Source: Adiantum capillus-veneris
Taxonomy: Eukaryota > Streptophyta > Polypodiopsida > Polypodiales > Pteridaceae
Direction: 5' to 3'
Assembly: GCA_014529385.2 (NCBI GenBank)
Contig: CM043968.1
Span: 21,627,484-21,691,483 of the forward strand
DNA: 64,000 bases
The position numbers and the translations under genes are program-made. Numbering within the stretch: position 1 is the stretch's first letter; the number at the start of each line of letters is the position of its first letter. Below the pieces are notes generated by a model. It ran no database searches, was not told the origin of the DNA, and worked only from the letters and a program-made list of their open reading frames with translations. Below, one piece after another: positions 46,146 through 58,372 of this stretch.

Positions 46146-47100
46146 AGCATCTTAACATCTCTTCATAGCAAATCCTCGTTCAAGTAATTACTTAGTACAT
46201 TACATGTTGGCCTCCAATCGGATTATCATGCCGTTGAAAGATCTACAACTTATGGTCGCATCGGTAGAGAGGAAGAGAGGGATCATAGTTTGCCTAACTC
46301 TAATTTTTCTCCGTAATCCCGAAGGTAGACTTTACTATAAAAACTAAATCCAAAATCTAATCTTAAATCTTACCTAATTGAACATATGGTGATTTTGAGC
46401 TAATTGAACATGGTTAGTGGGTGAGTTAATAGGTGTCAAATTTTTTTGGGAATATACATATTGTTGTGTACCTAGTGTTTGCTCTTTGGGCAAATCCTTC
46501 ATTGGCATGCCCTAAAATCTAATTTAATCTAATCTTAAATCTAACATAAATCTAGATCTAATCTAATCTTAAACCCAACATAAACCTAAATCTAATCTAA
46601 TCTTTAATCTAACCTAAACCTAAATGTAATCTAACTTAAATCTAAATCTAATCTAATCTTAAATCTAACCTAGCTAATCTTAAATCTTGCCTTAATCTTA
46701 ATTCTAATATAAATCTAAATCTAATCTAATCTTAAACTCAACATAAACGTAAATCTAAGTTAATCTTAAATCCTAAACCTAAATGTAATCTAGCTTAAAT
46801 CTAAATTTAATTTAATCTTAAATCTTGCCCTGATTTCAAATCTAACGTAAATCTAAATCTAATCTAATCTTAAACTCAACATAAACCTAAATCTAACCTA
46901 AACCTAAATGTAGTCTAACCTAATCTTAAATCTAATTTAAATATTATCCTAATCTTAAGTCTAACCTAATTTTAAATTTAGCATAAATTTTAAATATAAG
47001 TTAGATGTAATCTAACTTAATTTTAGATCTTAATGTAACCTAATCTTAAATGTAATTTTAAATCTAACCTTACCCTAAATCTTAATATAACATTTCATTT
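46146..47100. repeat. TAATCTTAAATCTAACC-type short repeat tract
   Basis: From about 46495 to 47090 the sequence is a degenerate array of AATCTAATCTTA, AATCTAAC and CCTAAACCTAAATGT words. It occupies the position that the 173-bp array takes in CACTA-1 but shares no sequence with it. 46146-46490 shows nothing. Confidence 0.85.
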
Positions 47101-47118
47101 CATATTTTCTCTACTTTA

Positions 47119-47194
47119 TCTGTGTGTGTGTGTGTGTGTGTGTTCTCCCCTTACCTCTCTCTTTTCGTCTTCTCCCTCTCTCTTTCTCTTTGAT

Positions 47195-47253
<59 letters not shown>

Positions 47254-47316
47254 GTGTGTGTGTATGCATTCTTTGTTTATGCATGTGTGTGTATGTATTT
47301 TTTGTTTATGCATGTG

Positions 47317-47373
<57 letters not shown>

Positions 47374-47437
47374 CTCGTCGACTAGATCTTTAAGGTCTCT
47401 TGGGATAGTTTCCTACGACGTTAAAACTTTCTTCTTC

Positions 47438-47495
<58 letters not shown>

Positions 47496-47645
47496 AAAGA
47501 CACAATGTGTGTGTGTATGTGAGAGAGGGAGAGAGAGAAAGAGGGGAAGGGAACATGAGAGAGAGGAGAGGAAAGTAGCATACCTTGCTCTCCTTCCTCT
47601 CCTTATGTGTGTGTGTGTGTGTGTGGGGAAGAGAGAGAGGGACAA
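47119..47645. repeat. Compound TG/CT/GA microsatellites
   Basis: (TG)n at 47119-47142 and about 47605-47623; (CT)n at 47198-47250, 47321-47371 and 47441-47492; a GA-rich run around 47521-47545. Overlapping long frames are repeat translations. Confidence 0.95.
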
Positions 47646-47856
47646 CGTGGGTTTACTTGTTTCACTACAGCGCCAAAACTCAGATCTGAGATCTGAGTTT
47701 TTGGTCTCTCGGTTTATTTTTTACCCCTGTCGACGTCCCTATGCAACAAAGAAAATAGCGATGCTTATAGTAGCGATGCCCATAGAGACTCCGTGGATTT
47801 TAAGTTTTTAGTGTCGTATTGCGAGCGGTCACTAATGTGAAGTACCTCTTATAGTG

Positions 47857-49656
47857 GTATGATGTTTATATTTGGAAAAAATGAGAATATTTCTTCTCCA
47901 TATATTCTCTACCATGCAAGAAACTCTCATAAGCTTTCAAAATTGAATTTGAACCAATTTTGTGCAAGTTATAATTAGATGAAGCCTGACTCTAGCCCAA
48001 CTTATGTCGTTTGGCACTTACTCACATAAATATGCTCCAAATTCCATGCAATTTTGGATATTGGCTTCTAAGGTCCCTTAGAATACTAGGGTACGCATAA
48101 ATTTAGATTTTGGCCTAGCCTCAACAGGGTCAAAAAAACACATCGTATGCATATGATGTCTTTTTGCTCAGAATGAAGAATTTTTTGCAATTGGTGCTTA
48201 AAATGGTGTGCTTATACTCCATGTATAGTCAAAATTTCAAAAAATGTTTGAAATCACCAAAAACAAATCATACGCGTATGATGTGGTTTTGCTCCACATG
48301 AGATGAATCTTGCTCCAAAGGCAGTCCACCCCCTTAACGAACTCACAACTACTTTCCAAATTAAATTTGAACCAATTTTGTGCAAGTTATAGCCAAATTG
48401 GTTGTGCATAATGTCTGGACTATTTCTTTGTCTTTTCAAGCTCAGAATTTGGTCCACATGCAATGAATTTTAGGATATGGACTCCTTTAATTCTCTAGGA
48501 CACTAGGGAGCACTCACTTGTACAATTTGAGTCTATTCTGGACCAAAACACATCATATGTGTATGATGTCTTTTCTCTGAGATTGGACTGTTGTTTCTAC
48601 CCAAGGTTCTCCTTTATGTGTACACCAAGTATATGTGCTTCAAATCAGCTTTTGATGTCAATTTTACACCAACTCACCACTTTTCATTGTTATTGGCTAG
48701 AATTTGCAAAATTATTTTTAAATGTCAGATTGGGTGTCCAAATGATGTGAAATCTTGCAATCAAGTTTAGAACTACCTTCCAAGTGCTTTGGTGATGCTA
48801 GATATGTAGGTCAAAACCCAAATCTAGGCTACAGACATCATACACGTATGATGTCTATCATCTCAAATTAAGATCTGTTTCCATTCTAAGTTCCCCTTAG
48901 TATCAACAATCTGTACATGTGTTTACAACAAAATTTAAAGCTCAAAAGTGTTCACTACTAACACAAGTTCTGGTTTTTTCAGTCATCACAACCACTTTAT
49001 CTTCTGTCTTCTGGTCCCCAAATCTATGTGAAAACTCCACATTGAAGGTGTTACTAAGGTATGCCGACCCTTTTGAACACACTGGTACAGTCAGTTTTCA
49101 TAGTTTTGGTCTCTTTTTAGCCCTTGAGACATTATACACTATAATGTCTAGCTTTTCAAATTAGAGATTTTTATGTGCAAAACCCTTCTAAATGTTCTCT
49201 TATGTTCTCAACCACCTTCAACCATGCAGAACCTTTTTTCTTTGAACTTTGTTTTTGCATTGTTTTGACTATGAATCAAATTCTTTTCACAAGAATTCAA
49301 TGCAAACAAACAAACCAAGCAAATCTTCATTGATGGACAACTCTAGATCAAGATTAAATCATCCATCTTAAGCTACTCCTAAACATAGAAATGGAATTTT
49401 ACAATTGTGAGTAAAAAAACACTTAACTGCCACACACTGACTAGCTAATGCTATTATCACCCCATCAACCACGCAGACACCAAAACATATACAGATATAA
49501 ACTAAAAGCCATCTAAACGGGTGACCAAGGCAAGACACACGCTCCCTAGCATCTCTCTATGGATCCTAGATAAACTAAGATATAAAGAATACTCTGGAAA
49601 CCCAGAGGGAATCTCACCTCATAGGATTGGTTTAAGGTCATCTACCTAGGGCTCTC
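47857..49656 (-). repeat. 5' leader of element D with palindrome-punctuated repeats
   Basis: Non-coding. Palindromes related to ATCATACGCGTATGAT lie at 48141-48158, 48267-48282, 48551-48568, 48834-48855 and 49128-49148. Centre spacing is 125, 285, 285 and 294 bases. A further half, GTATGATGT, begins at 47857 beside CACTA-2. Shared flanking text such as GAACCAATTTTGTGCAAGTTATA (cut here: first 20 bases GAACCAATTTTGTGCAAGTT) at 47953 and 48369 supports diverged tandem units. Confidence 0.85.
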
Positions 49657-49675
49657 GTCCCCTGTAGTGGTGCCA
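49657..49675 (-). promoter_or_regulatory. Decayed primer binding site of element D
   Basis: CCCCTGTAGTGGTGCCA on the plus strand has the layout of the tRNA-Asp match (CCCC...GGYGCCA) with about five differences, and sits one base from an LTR start TGTTGGCAG at 49677. Confidence 0.55.
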
Positions 49676-49676
49676 A

Positions 49677-50340
49677 TGTTGGCAGAAACGTCGCGAGTAG
49701 ATGCTAGCATAGCAAGAACGAAACCAAAAACTCTATGTTAGCCAATGATGAAGCTTAATCTTTAAGCGCATCAAAACAAGGAGATGTATGTGAATCACCT
49801 TCTTGACCTTCTAAGACAATCTCTACTCAAGGAAACCAAATATAAGCGTTCTATGCACTAGTGAAAGCAACCTCAACGTACGATGCTCATGCTATCCAAA
49901 ACTAGATCAAACACATTCAAAAAGTCACAAAACTCATAGGAAATGCTCTCCTCATCAAGAGATCATTATCCTATGGACTCTGACTTGATATCCTACCTCA
50001 AACCACCTCGTGTGACAATCGCGTATAAAGATAGGCAACAAAATACAGGTCCTCACTTTTCAATTTGTATGGTCCTAATCTGTAGCTCTACTTTCCTTGC
50101 ACCCAAAAGTATACAAAAATCACCAAACAGACACACGGTTTGCAAGAAAACTCACGCGGAAGCTCGTAGGAGCTCGTTTTGCAAGAGGACATCGTAATCG
50201 TACAAGCTTGGCGTTGGATTGAAGCATAGCTGCTGCTAACACATGGGCGGTGTCACTTTTGCAATGGAGGTTATATAGAGTGCGTAGGGAAGAGAAGAAA
50301 TCTCTCTCTCTCTCTCTCTCAGACACAGCGCACAGTAAAC
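49677..50340 (-). repeat. Probable 5' LTR of element D, outer end uncertain
   Basis: Starts TGTTGGCAGAAACG beside the primer site; a minus-strand TATATAACC box is at about 50264-50274, next to a short (TC)n run at 50302-50320. The partner LTR is not seen. The outer end is a guess. Confidence 0.4.
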
Positions 50341-51104
50341 TTGAGATTTGATTAATTCAAAAGTTGGCTTAGGGTTATAGAAATTGTCTTATATACAATT
50401 TCTCCTTAGAGGCTCATTCCCACAAAAAAAAATGCATGCTCATATATTATAAAAATGTCATTCTGCTTCAAACATAGTGATACAAAAAGGTGAGAAAAGC
50501 TCCTTCTGTGTTTGGTCATCAGCACATGGAAAACAAACTAAAATGGAATATTAATGAAAAATGGTTCTTATCATTGCTTTTTATTCTTAGGCAAGTGATC
50601 CCACAAACTTAGAGATTTTTCTGAGTCCGTTTGGGATTTTTTGCATAAAAAATGGCCTTTTTTGGTGGAAAAATGGCCCAAAAATTGACCCCTCAAATAA
50701 AAAATCCATGGATAAGAGAGAGAAGGCTGATTTTTAGTGAAAAGACCTGCAATTTATCACTATTGTGCAATAGCTTCCATGGTTGCCTAATCTATGTGTG
50801 TTGTAGTAGTGCCTCTTTGCAATCTTGTATCTGAGCTTGTGAGGGAGTGAATTAGGGTTTCCCCTAATCAAAATGGTGTGGTCTTAAATTTATAGGCTCC
50901 TGAATCTCTGAAAGATTAAAAAAAATTCATTGTGAAGGTATAAGCTCGTGTATTCCTTTCAATTTTTTGATGTTACCACTATGTAATCGGGGGCGAGGCT
51001 ACATGATACCATGAAAGAGGATTTGATTTTGATTGAGATTTGCACTTTTATGAGTGTTGAGGTTTCATGAATGATACTTTAGTGTCTTTAAATGGTCTTT
51101 TTAA
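50341..51104. other. No recognisable gene
   Basis: AT-rich sequence without gene, RNA or repeat that I can name. Confidence 0.4.
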
Positions 51105-51325
51105 GAGAAATTGAATGTGATTTGGTGATCCTCTCATCATAATATCAACTATGAAAGCAAGCACATTCCAAGCACGATAGGAAAGAGGGTTTGTGACTTT
51201 GCTATCACGAACGCTCTTTAATTTTTAGTCACATTTGGAAATAGGGTTTATGATTCTACATAAATTTTTTCTAAGAGAAATTGAATGTGATTTACTGATC
51301 CTCTCATCATAATATACTACAAAAG
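51105..51325. repeat. 167-bp tandem duplication broken by element E
   Basis: AAGAGAAATTGAATGTGATT at 51105 recurs at 51272. The second unit stops at 51325 where element E begins and resumes after 55190 (TTTTTAGTCACAC), with about 56 bases of the unit missing. Confidence 0.75.
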
Positions 51326-51839
51326 TGTTGGGGTTCAACAACACAAGAATCTCTCTCACACACATGCTCTCAAACAGAGAATAGATACTCACTCCATGAT
51401 CAAACTCAACAAAAGACACATTCAAATAACTTCACAGTCAACAAATAGAACATAGAGAAAGATCAAACAGAGAAAAGAACACCATGGCTAAAGCTTCTCT
51501 CGCATTATCCTACTCAGAACTCGTCCCAATACAAGTGCTAACTGATGGTTATAACTATCCAACCCAAAAATGTTTTTGACATAAAATCTCAAACTCATCA
51601 AAATCCGACCTAGCCAAAATCCGACCTGGCAGAAATCTGACCTAGTAGGAATTTGACCTAGCAACATTTCGACCCAGCAATGTTCAACAAATAATCCGAC
51701 TTAGCAATATTCAGACTCAACAAATATCTGGCTGACCAAATATCAAACTCAGTAATATTCAAAGTCAACAATATTTAGAGCAGCATTCCAATTTCAAACC
51801 CAACAATATTCAGACTGAACATATAATATCTAATCAACA
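51326..51839 (-). repeat. 3' LTR of element E
   Basis: Pairs with 54666-55190. Contains a run of related words (ATCCGACCTAGC, AATATTCAGACTC) that is itself a loose 20-25 bp repeat. Confidence 0.88.
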
Positions 51840-52286
51840 CATGGCATGTCCCAGTGGTGGATTTCATAGAAATCCGACCCGGATCCACACATCCCTTGAT
51901 CAAAGTCAAATGCCTTATCCTATTTTCCCAAAAATCCCTAGTTATTACTATGATATAACATAAAGTATAGTGCCTGGAACCTAATCCAAGATATACAAAT
52001 ACACCATACAACATTTTGACAAACTCAATGCTAGGATCTTCATGTGAAGTAAAGTGTAGTGCCTGGCACTTAAACCAAGGTACACAAAATACATCATAGA
52101 GAGAAACTAAACATCATCCAAACATTCCCAAAAGGATTATGTCACATGAGAGCTAGTAGAAAACAAACTTATGAAACTAAAACTCATTAAGTATGTCCAT
52201 TTTCCAAGAGCATGAAGTAAACATTAGCAGAATCAACCTCCGCAACATCTAAAACATGAGAATCGAACTCTGAAAATCAGGTTTTT

Positions 52287-53570
52287 TCAATCTAGGCACC
52301 AAACCCTAAATACCCTCCAAATTTGAGCCTTTCCATTCACAAAATGCTCCTCTGTAGATTTTTGAGATACCCACTGCTGCAACTCATTGACATTCCATTT
52401 TTGATGGATTTGATGTATTGCTGCCTTTTTGCATTGTGAACTTTCTGTCATTCCATTGAAAATTTTCCTACTCCAGATTTTCAAAATCAGAGTATCCTCC
52501 ATATTTTTCAAAATAAGATCATCGTCCTGTAAAAGGTACATTCCACCTAATCCAATCTTTAAGTCCACCTGAACATTCCTGTAATGTATTCTTCTTTGCC
52601 CAGTTTGCAACTCCAAAATCTATAGCACATAAAAATCTAAATTCTGATAGGTCACCATCCATATCTCACAGTTGTAAGAATCCACTTCTACTATCTCATC
52701 AGCTTTAAAATGCACATCTTCGAACAAAAGTATGCTTGGATTGAGAACAACTTGTCCCACATCAATTTCAGAATGCACATCCATTGATATTTCATGATTT
52801 TGCATTTCAAAGATCATTGCATTCTCCATAAAACCTATTAAACCTGTTTTATACTCCTGAAAGACTTGCTCTTGACATTCTTCATGCTCAATCTAATTTG
52901 TGAGACCTTTTTCTGATTCATCCCTGTTTAGATTGGAACAACATTCAATCTGCTTCTTCCAATTCTCTGCATTTGAAACATATCCTTGCTTGATATTGAC
53001 CTGTGACATCAAAATCTATCTTTCAAAACATTGAAAACCAAAATTCTAATTCGCTTGATCATCCGCAACATTTAGCATAATGGTCTGATTTTTTGTCTGA
53101 ATTTGCCGATCATCAGAATTAGCATTGGTAAACTCCTTCGATGTTCCTTCAACACCTTTTTGCAACACTTTCACCTGCAGAGATCTTTTTGGTGGAGACT
53201 CCTCTTGAACTGATATGGTTTTTGGAAATTCCTCCTCAACAAATTTTATTTCAAGAAATTTGAATTCTAGCAATTCCTCTAGGGAATTTATCTCACTATC
53301 CACCTCTTCAAGTGGTCTTTGAATAACATGAACAATGTCATGGTTATGTATGACATGATTCTCCCCACAAATAGGGTAACAACATTTTTCATATGCAAAC
53401 GACGTAAGTTTAAGCAATGGATCTTTTTCTTCCACTCCATGGGTATACTCTAGTGGTAGGTTAGGGGTATTAGGGGATCTTCTAGACTCTTTTTTCCAAC
53501 CTCTTTTTGCACCTCCTTCTCCTCTATGTCTGGTATCCCTACTTGGTGGATTACGGGCTCCATTCTCCAT
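52287..53570 (-). pseudogene. Element E internal frames of unknown function
   Basis: Minus-strand frames 53046-53570 (174 codons), 52620-52829 and 52287-52616 follow one another. The first has a basic N-terminus then E/L-rich repeats (L-E-E-L-L-E-F-K-F-L-E-I-K) and C-C-Y-P-I-C-G-E-N-H, a possible Cys/His cluster. I cannot assign a family. Position after a knuckle-bearing frame suggests the rest of a Gag-like protein. Confidence 0.4.
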
Positions 53571-53988
53571 ACATCATCATCATCATCACTAGAATCCCCT
53601 TCAAACTCACTCTCATGTGCATCCCTCAGCTTCTCACATGCTTTTTGCAACTTGAAAACCTTCTTTCTACTAGAACATGATTTTTGACTATCCCCTTTAT
53701 GATCATCTAGCCATTCAAATGCATTCTCCAGGTCATCTTCAAAATCATCTAACTTCTCTAAGGCTCTTTCCATTTTGTTATAGGAAGTTGATTTTTGCAA
53801 TTTGTGGCTAATGTTATGAAGTTTGTGAAAAAATTCATCATGCACCGCTTCCTACAAGCATCTCTCTTTGAGCACTTATCAACTACACACGGACAGTCAT
53901 CCACTTCATGCTTCTTACTCGTGCAAACCTCACATTTCTCTTTCTTCCTTTTACCCCTCATAACATTCACTTCATTAGAATACAACAA
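53450..53988 (-). pseudogene. Element E Gag-like N-terminal frames with zinc knuckle
   Basis: Frame 53758-53988 contains C-E-V-C-T-S-K-K-H-E-V-D-D-C, a canonical C-x2-C-x4-H-x4-C knuckle, then more Cys residues. Frame 53450-53845 overlaps it by a shift and is a charged, coiled-coil-like stretch (L-E-K-L-D-D-F-E-D-D-L-E-N) with a Ser/Asp-rich S-S-D-D-D-D-D segment. Nucleic-acid binding by the knuckle is inferred from the family. Confidence 0.5.
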
Positions 53989-54644
53989 TCATGTTTAGCC
54001 CTCAAGATCGGTGCACCACACCAATTTGAGACCCATTAAAATTGCTAAACAAAGAGCCATGGATGCTGTATCGGGATTTGCATAGTCCATATAATTGGTT
54101 GCTTACATTGATTGGGATATTTTAGTTCAATGATGTATCTATATGTTCGGAAAAATTCAATAAAGGATACCATTCTTGAGTTTGTTTGCTTTAAAAGATC
54201 TAATTATCAACATGAGATTCAGCCTCAGATTTCTCTGTCTAATTTCAAGAAATTATAAAATCATCCAAATTTTTGTCATTTTGCACAATCTGAATTTGTG
54301 CAGTATGAATCTACAACACCTTGTTGAATGTGTGAAACCTGAATCTGCAACACTTAAAGCAGCAAAATCTGAATTTTGAATCTGTAGAAACACTTCTAAT
54401 CAAACTTGATCTGCTGCTCTTGAAATTTTGCTCCTCGGTCTAACAATTTCTCCTTCAGGATAGGTTCCTTCATAGCATCATTACTCTCGTGAAACACAAA
54501 CACCAACCTTGAATGCTGACACAGAAGGTAATCAGACCCAACAGACATACCATTACTATAGGTAATCAACAAGACAAGAATGTCAGACACAACACACAAA
54601 CAATGGCAGTAGGTTCAACAAACATGTTGGCGAAACCTTCAATG
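53989..54644 (-). other. 5' leader of element E
   Basis: Non-coding between primer site and first frame. No clear repeat or palindrome array like those of elements C and D. Confidence 0.4.
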
Positions 54645-54661
54645 GCCTAGCGGGATCGCCA
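54645..54661 (-). promoter_or_regulatory. Primer-site-like sequence of element E
   Basis: GCCTAGCGGGATCGCCA ends in CCA four bases before the LTR at 54666. I cannot match it to a tRNA from memory. Confidence 0.5.
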
Positions 54662-54665
54662 AATG

Positions 54666-55190
54666 TGTTGGGGTTCAACAACACAAGAATCTCTCTCACA
54701 CACATGCTTTCAAATAGAGAATAGATACTCACTCCATGATCAGACTAAGAAAAAGACACATTTAGATAACTTCACAGTCAGCAAGCAGAACATAGAGAAA
54801 GATCAGCCAGAGCAAAGAACACCATGGTTAAAGTTTCTCCTGCATTCCCCTTGTCAGAACTTATCTCAAAACAAGTGCTAACTGATGGTTATAGTTGTCC
54901 AACCAAAAAGGTTCTTGACATAAAATATCAAACTCATCAAATTTCGACCTAGCCAAAATCCAACCTGGCAGAAAACTGACCTAGTAGAAATTTGACCTAG
55001 CAATATTCCGACCTAGCAATGTTCAACAAATAATCCGACTCAGCAATATTCAGAATCAGTAAATATCTGGTTGACTAAATATCAAACTCGGTAATATTCA
55101 GAGTCAGAAATATTTAGAGTCAGCAATATTCAGAGCATCATTCCAATTTCAGACCCAACATTATTCAGACTCAGTATATAATATCCAACA
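54666..55190 (-). repeat. 5' LTR of element E
   Basis: Pairs with 51326-51839; ends CCAACA at 55190. Confidence 0.88.
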
Positions 55191-55404
55191 TTCTTTGATT
55201 TTTAGTCACACTTAAAAAGAGGGTTGCAGGTGATTTTACATAAACGCTTTTTCTTAAAGTGTTTTTGACTCTCATCACAAACTCTCACAGCCAGATGTCC
55301 TGCACCTTCCCAGCTAGACCGCACACATCCCAACACCGAGAGAAGACTCAAAGCCGATATATATTGCCATATACCCCCATTGAGAAGGAAGAGCAACTAT
55401 AAGA

Positions 55405-56040
55405 GCTACTCTAAATAGTATAGAGATGTATTTGCATGGTTATACAAGGACCTTAAGTCAATGGACTCGAGCATTTTCCAACACACAATACCACTAAAGA
55501 GTGATGCAAATCCTTGCAGAAAACATCAATATAGGTATTATGAAATGTTTTTCAAGAGAGGAGGTAGAGGAATCAAAGTTTATATATGAGATTGAACACA
55601 CAGAATGGGTTTCATGCATCATGGTAGTGCCCAAGAAGAATGGCATGTTGCAAGTTTGTGTAATTTCAAATAGGTAGACACTACCATAATCAGCAGTAAC
55701 TATCTCCTTTTAATTACAGATCATGTGATTGAGAGAGCTATAATCAAGGAATCTTACAACTTTCTCGATGGATTTTTAGGATATAGCCAACTTTCCATAA
55801 AGCCAAAGGATTAGCATAATACATCCTTAGCAACAAAACGGTGCATATTGGCTTATTGAGTGATTTTGTTTGGCTTCACCAATCACTTGCCACATTCTAG
55901 AGGTTGATGAGTCATGCATTTAAAGAATATATATGACAATTTTTTAAACCTATATGAATGACTTATGCTTGCATTCTCTCCTGAGAAAGAAACATCCGGA
56001 GAATTTAAAAAAGAGTTTGAGAAATCCAGGACCTATTTCA
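55405..56040 (+). pseudogene. Ty3/gypsy reverse transcriptase remnant
   Basis: Plus-strand reading with several frame changes gives H-T-I-P-L-K-S-D-A, then W-V-S-C-I-M-V-V-P-K-K-N-G, then S-F-L-D-G-F-L-G-Y-S-Q (compare F-L-D-G-x-S-G-Y-N-Q) and Y-M-N-D-L-C-L-H-S at 55951. These are RT motifs in order. The catalytic Y-M-D-D has become Y-M-N-D, and stops are frequent. It is the only gypsy RT in the window, and no RNase H or integrase follows. Confidence 0.82.
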
Positions 56041-57748
56041 TTGAGGCGGTTCGGGATGGGCAACAAGAGTAGTGACCTTTAAACACTCCACATGGATCTT
56101 GGGCTCTGGGTTGCATATCTACGCCCGTAATAAAAAAGTATATATATATAATTTTATTATACACCAACATCCCAAATAATGTCTGAATACCCGTATTTTT
56201 TAGTTTTGATCAAAATATCATTCGCTCGAAGTATCTTTCAATAAAAAAAATTTCTTATTAAAAGATAATCACCGATTTCGATCAAAATCGTCAACTGTCT
56301 TTTACATTGCAACGCTTGAGAGACTACCTAGTTGGAGAGCTCCAATGCATTTACCAAGAGATAAAGACTATTGAGGTATACTTTTTCACTCTCTCATGTG
56401 TGCTAACTTGTTTCTATGTGTTGTGCCAGACTTGTATGGTGTAGAAATTTTTCTCTCACCACAGAGCTGGCTTGCAAGCTCACTCCAAAAGTGAGGTGAA
56501 TCTACTCACTCTTCCCGTGTTTTGCAACCACTTGACTCACTGCAACAAAGGGTTTAGGATAGACTTAGATTCTCACTTGTGTGATGCAGTAGTATATCTC
56601 TCACAGTAGAGCTGAGTTAGAATTTAGTGTTCGACTCATAGAGTGTAGTAGGCATGATGCTACACCTCTCACTTCAGAGTGACCTATAGGTTTTCCAATT
56701 TTAGATTAGGACACATCATTGTTTGTACCACTAAGGTGGTCCGGGGTGGGCAACAAGAGAGGCGACCTCTAAACACCCCTCAAGGCTTTCGTGCTGCTCA
56801 ATTGGGGCTGGGGCAACCACAAGCACAACAAAACAACAAACCCACAGCCAAACCCAAACAAGATAGGGGCACCACCTAGTTATGGTATGCGAACTAGGAC
56901 GCAAGAGAGATTTTGATACAACCAAGAAGATGCACCACACAACACACACAAGCAACCTCACACCAAGACACACATGAAATGGAACAGAGAGAGCTAGAGC
57001 AAAGGGAAGAGAGAGAGGAAAGGATCTTGCGTAATACCTTATTTGTGACTTGCAAATGGAGATGGTTCGTTATGATGCTATCGTAGGACTTGTACAAAAC
57101 TCACTCAATGCTTAGTGATTGCTAATCATTGCCAAAACACACACACACTGTCTTAGGGTGTGGGAGACCTCTCACCACAATACCCTCTTACAATGGACAC
57201 AAAACTGGCAATGAAAAACACACTAAAACACTTTCTAAAATCAAGATTAACCGATAAAAACTCAAAATACACAAGTCACCTTGAATTCACCAAACCGTAT
57301 TGCACAAATGGAAGGACGAAGATTTGAACGTCGAATCACGCCTTTGATGCACCAAACCTCAATTTATTGATGATGAAGGAGCATGTACAATAGTGGTTTT
57401 GAGATTTGTGGAACTCACGCTCTCTCACTTGCAATGTGTATCTTGAAGGCTTCTCTCACACCAAGAGTGAAGCTCACAAGTGGTTGCTACACCTAAGTCT
57501 CTCCTCACGCATAGAGTGTTGGGGTGCTATGTGAGATGTTGGAGGTTGTTTTACAAGAAGGAGAGGGGCCTATTTATAGGTTGGAGACCCCTCATTAAGA
57601 TTATTGGAAATCCTAATTTACAAGCTAACAAATTAGGATTATGATTTTTTTGAATATCAAAACATTGTGGGCCTTCTTTGTCTGCTTGAGTCATGGGTGT
57701 GGGCTCAAAAGAGAGCATTATTGATGGTAGATAAGGTGAAAGTAAGTA

Positions 57749-57750
<2 letters not shown>
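56041..57750. other. Non-coding; 43-bp dispersed repeat and a TATA-bearing block
   Basis: GGGCAACAAGAG and ACCTYTAAACAC recur together at 56048-56089 and 56736-56780. A minus-strand TATAAATAGGCC is at about 57567-57578 in a stretch that could be an LTR. No gene seen. Confidence 0.4.

Positions 57751-57797
<47 letters not shown>
57751..57797. repeat. (GA)n microsatellite
   Basis: Pure GA run. Confidence 0.97.
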
Positions 57798-57799
<2 letters not shown>

Positions 57800-58339
57800 A
57801 CTTTGTACATGTCTTGAGGTGAGGTGTCTTTTATGGTTAGGTCAATGCTGTTTTGTGTTAGTATGTTAGTGGTTAGTGTTAGTAATCACTAGAAAGTTAA
57901 TGATATATTTACAATGGGTAGAATGGGGTGGATGGTTGGAGTAAGATAGTTGAATGAAGTGAGCAAATACTTGTGATGGTGAAGCTTGAAGAAGTTTTGG
58001 ACTTACTTGTGTAGGTTCTCAAAATGACTATCGATCTTCTTCTTCGTCTTCTCTTCTTTACGCCACCGCCGCCAAGGTTGATCATCGTGATGAAAATGGT
58101 AATTCCGTTGATGAGATCTTTTGATTTGCAGAGGTTAAGCATGGTACACATACTGAATTTATGTATATATATAAGGAGTAAGATGGAATTGTACTTTGGA
58201 GATAATAGAGAGAGGCATAGAGATGGTGTATGTACATGGAGAGCTCATATGAGAGCTATGGGAGTAAGTGGGGAGGTTAATGGTGAAGAAGGTGAGAGAA
58301 ACCATTGAAGGTGCAGGTTTGAGTGAGGGATTGAGAGAA

Positions 58340-58372
<33 letters not shown>

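Larger units (their letters stand above)
39599..47856 (-). mobile_element. CACTA-2, End-complete En/Spm-type transposon
   Basis: Left end CACTACAAGAGGTTATGTGC at 39599 and right end (inverse) CACTATAAGAGGTACTTCAC ending at 47856 form imperfect terminal inverted repeats. Both sides carry the 3-bp target duplication GTA (39596-39598 and 47857-47859). TNP2 and a TNPA-like gene are on the minus strand in the same order as in CACTA-1. Termini share CACTACAA and AAGAGG(G)TTAT with CACTA-1, so they are one family. Both genes are broken, so movement would need help. Confidence 0.95.
51326..55190 (-). mobile_element. Compact polymerase-less LTR element E
   Basis: Direct LTRs at 51326-51839 and 54666-55190, both TGTTGGGGTTCAACA at one end and CAACA at the other. 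In minus orientation a primer-site-like sequence follows the 5' LTR, then about 2.8 kb with several medium frames and no reverse transcriptase or integrase. LTRs differ at many positions and in length (514 and 525), so it is older than the 9.3-kb element. No target duplication is visible; about 56 bases of target look deleted. Confidence 0.88.

Noticed and set aside
46495-47090. Interstitial telomere repeat
   Set aside because: Words such as CCTAAACCTAAAT resemble plant telomere repeats but exact CCCTAAA units are not present in tandem.
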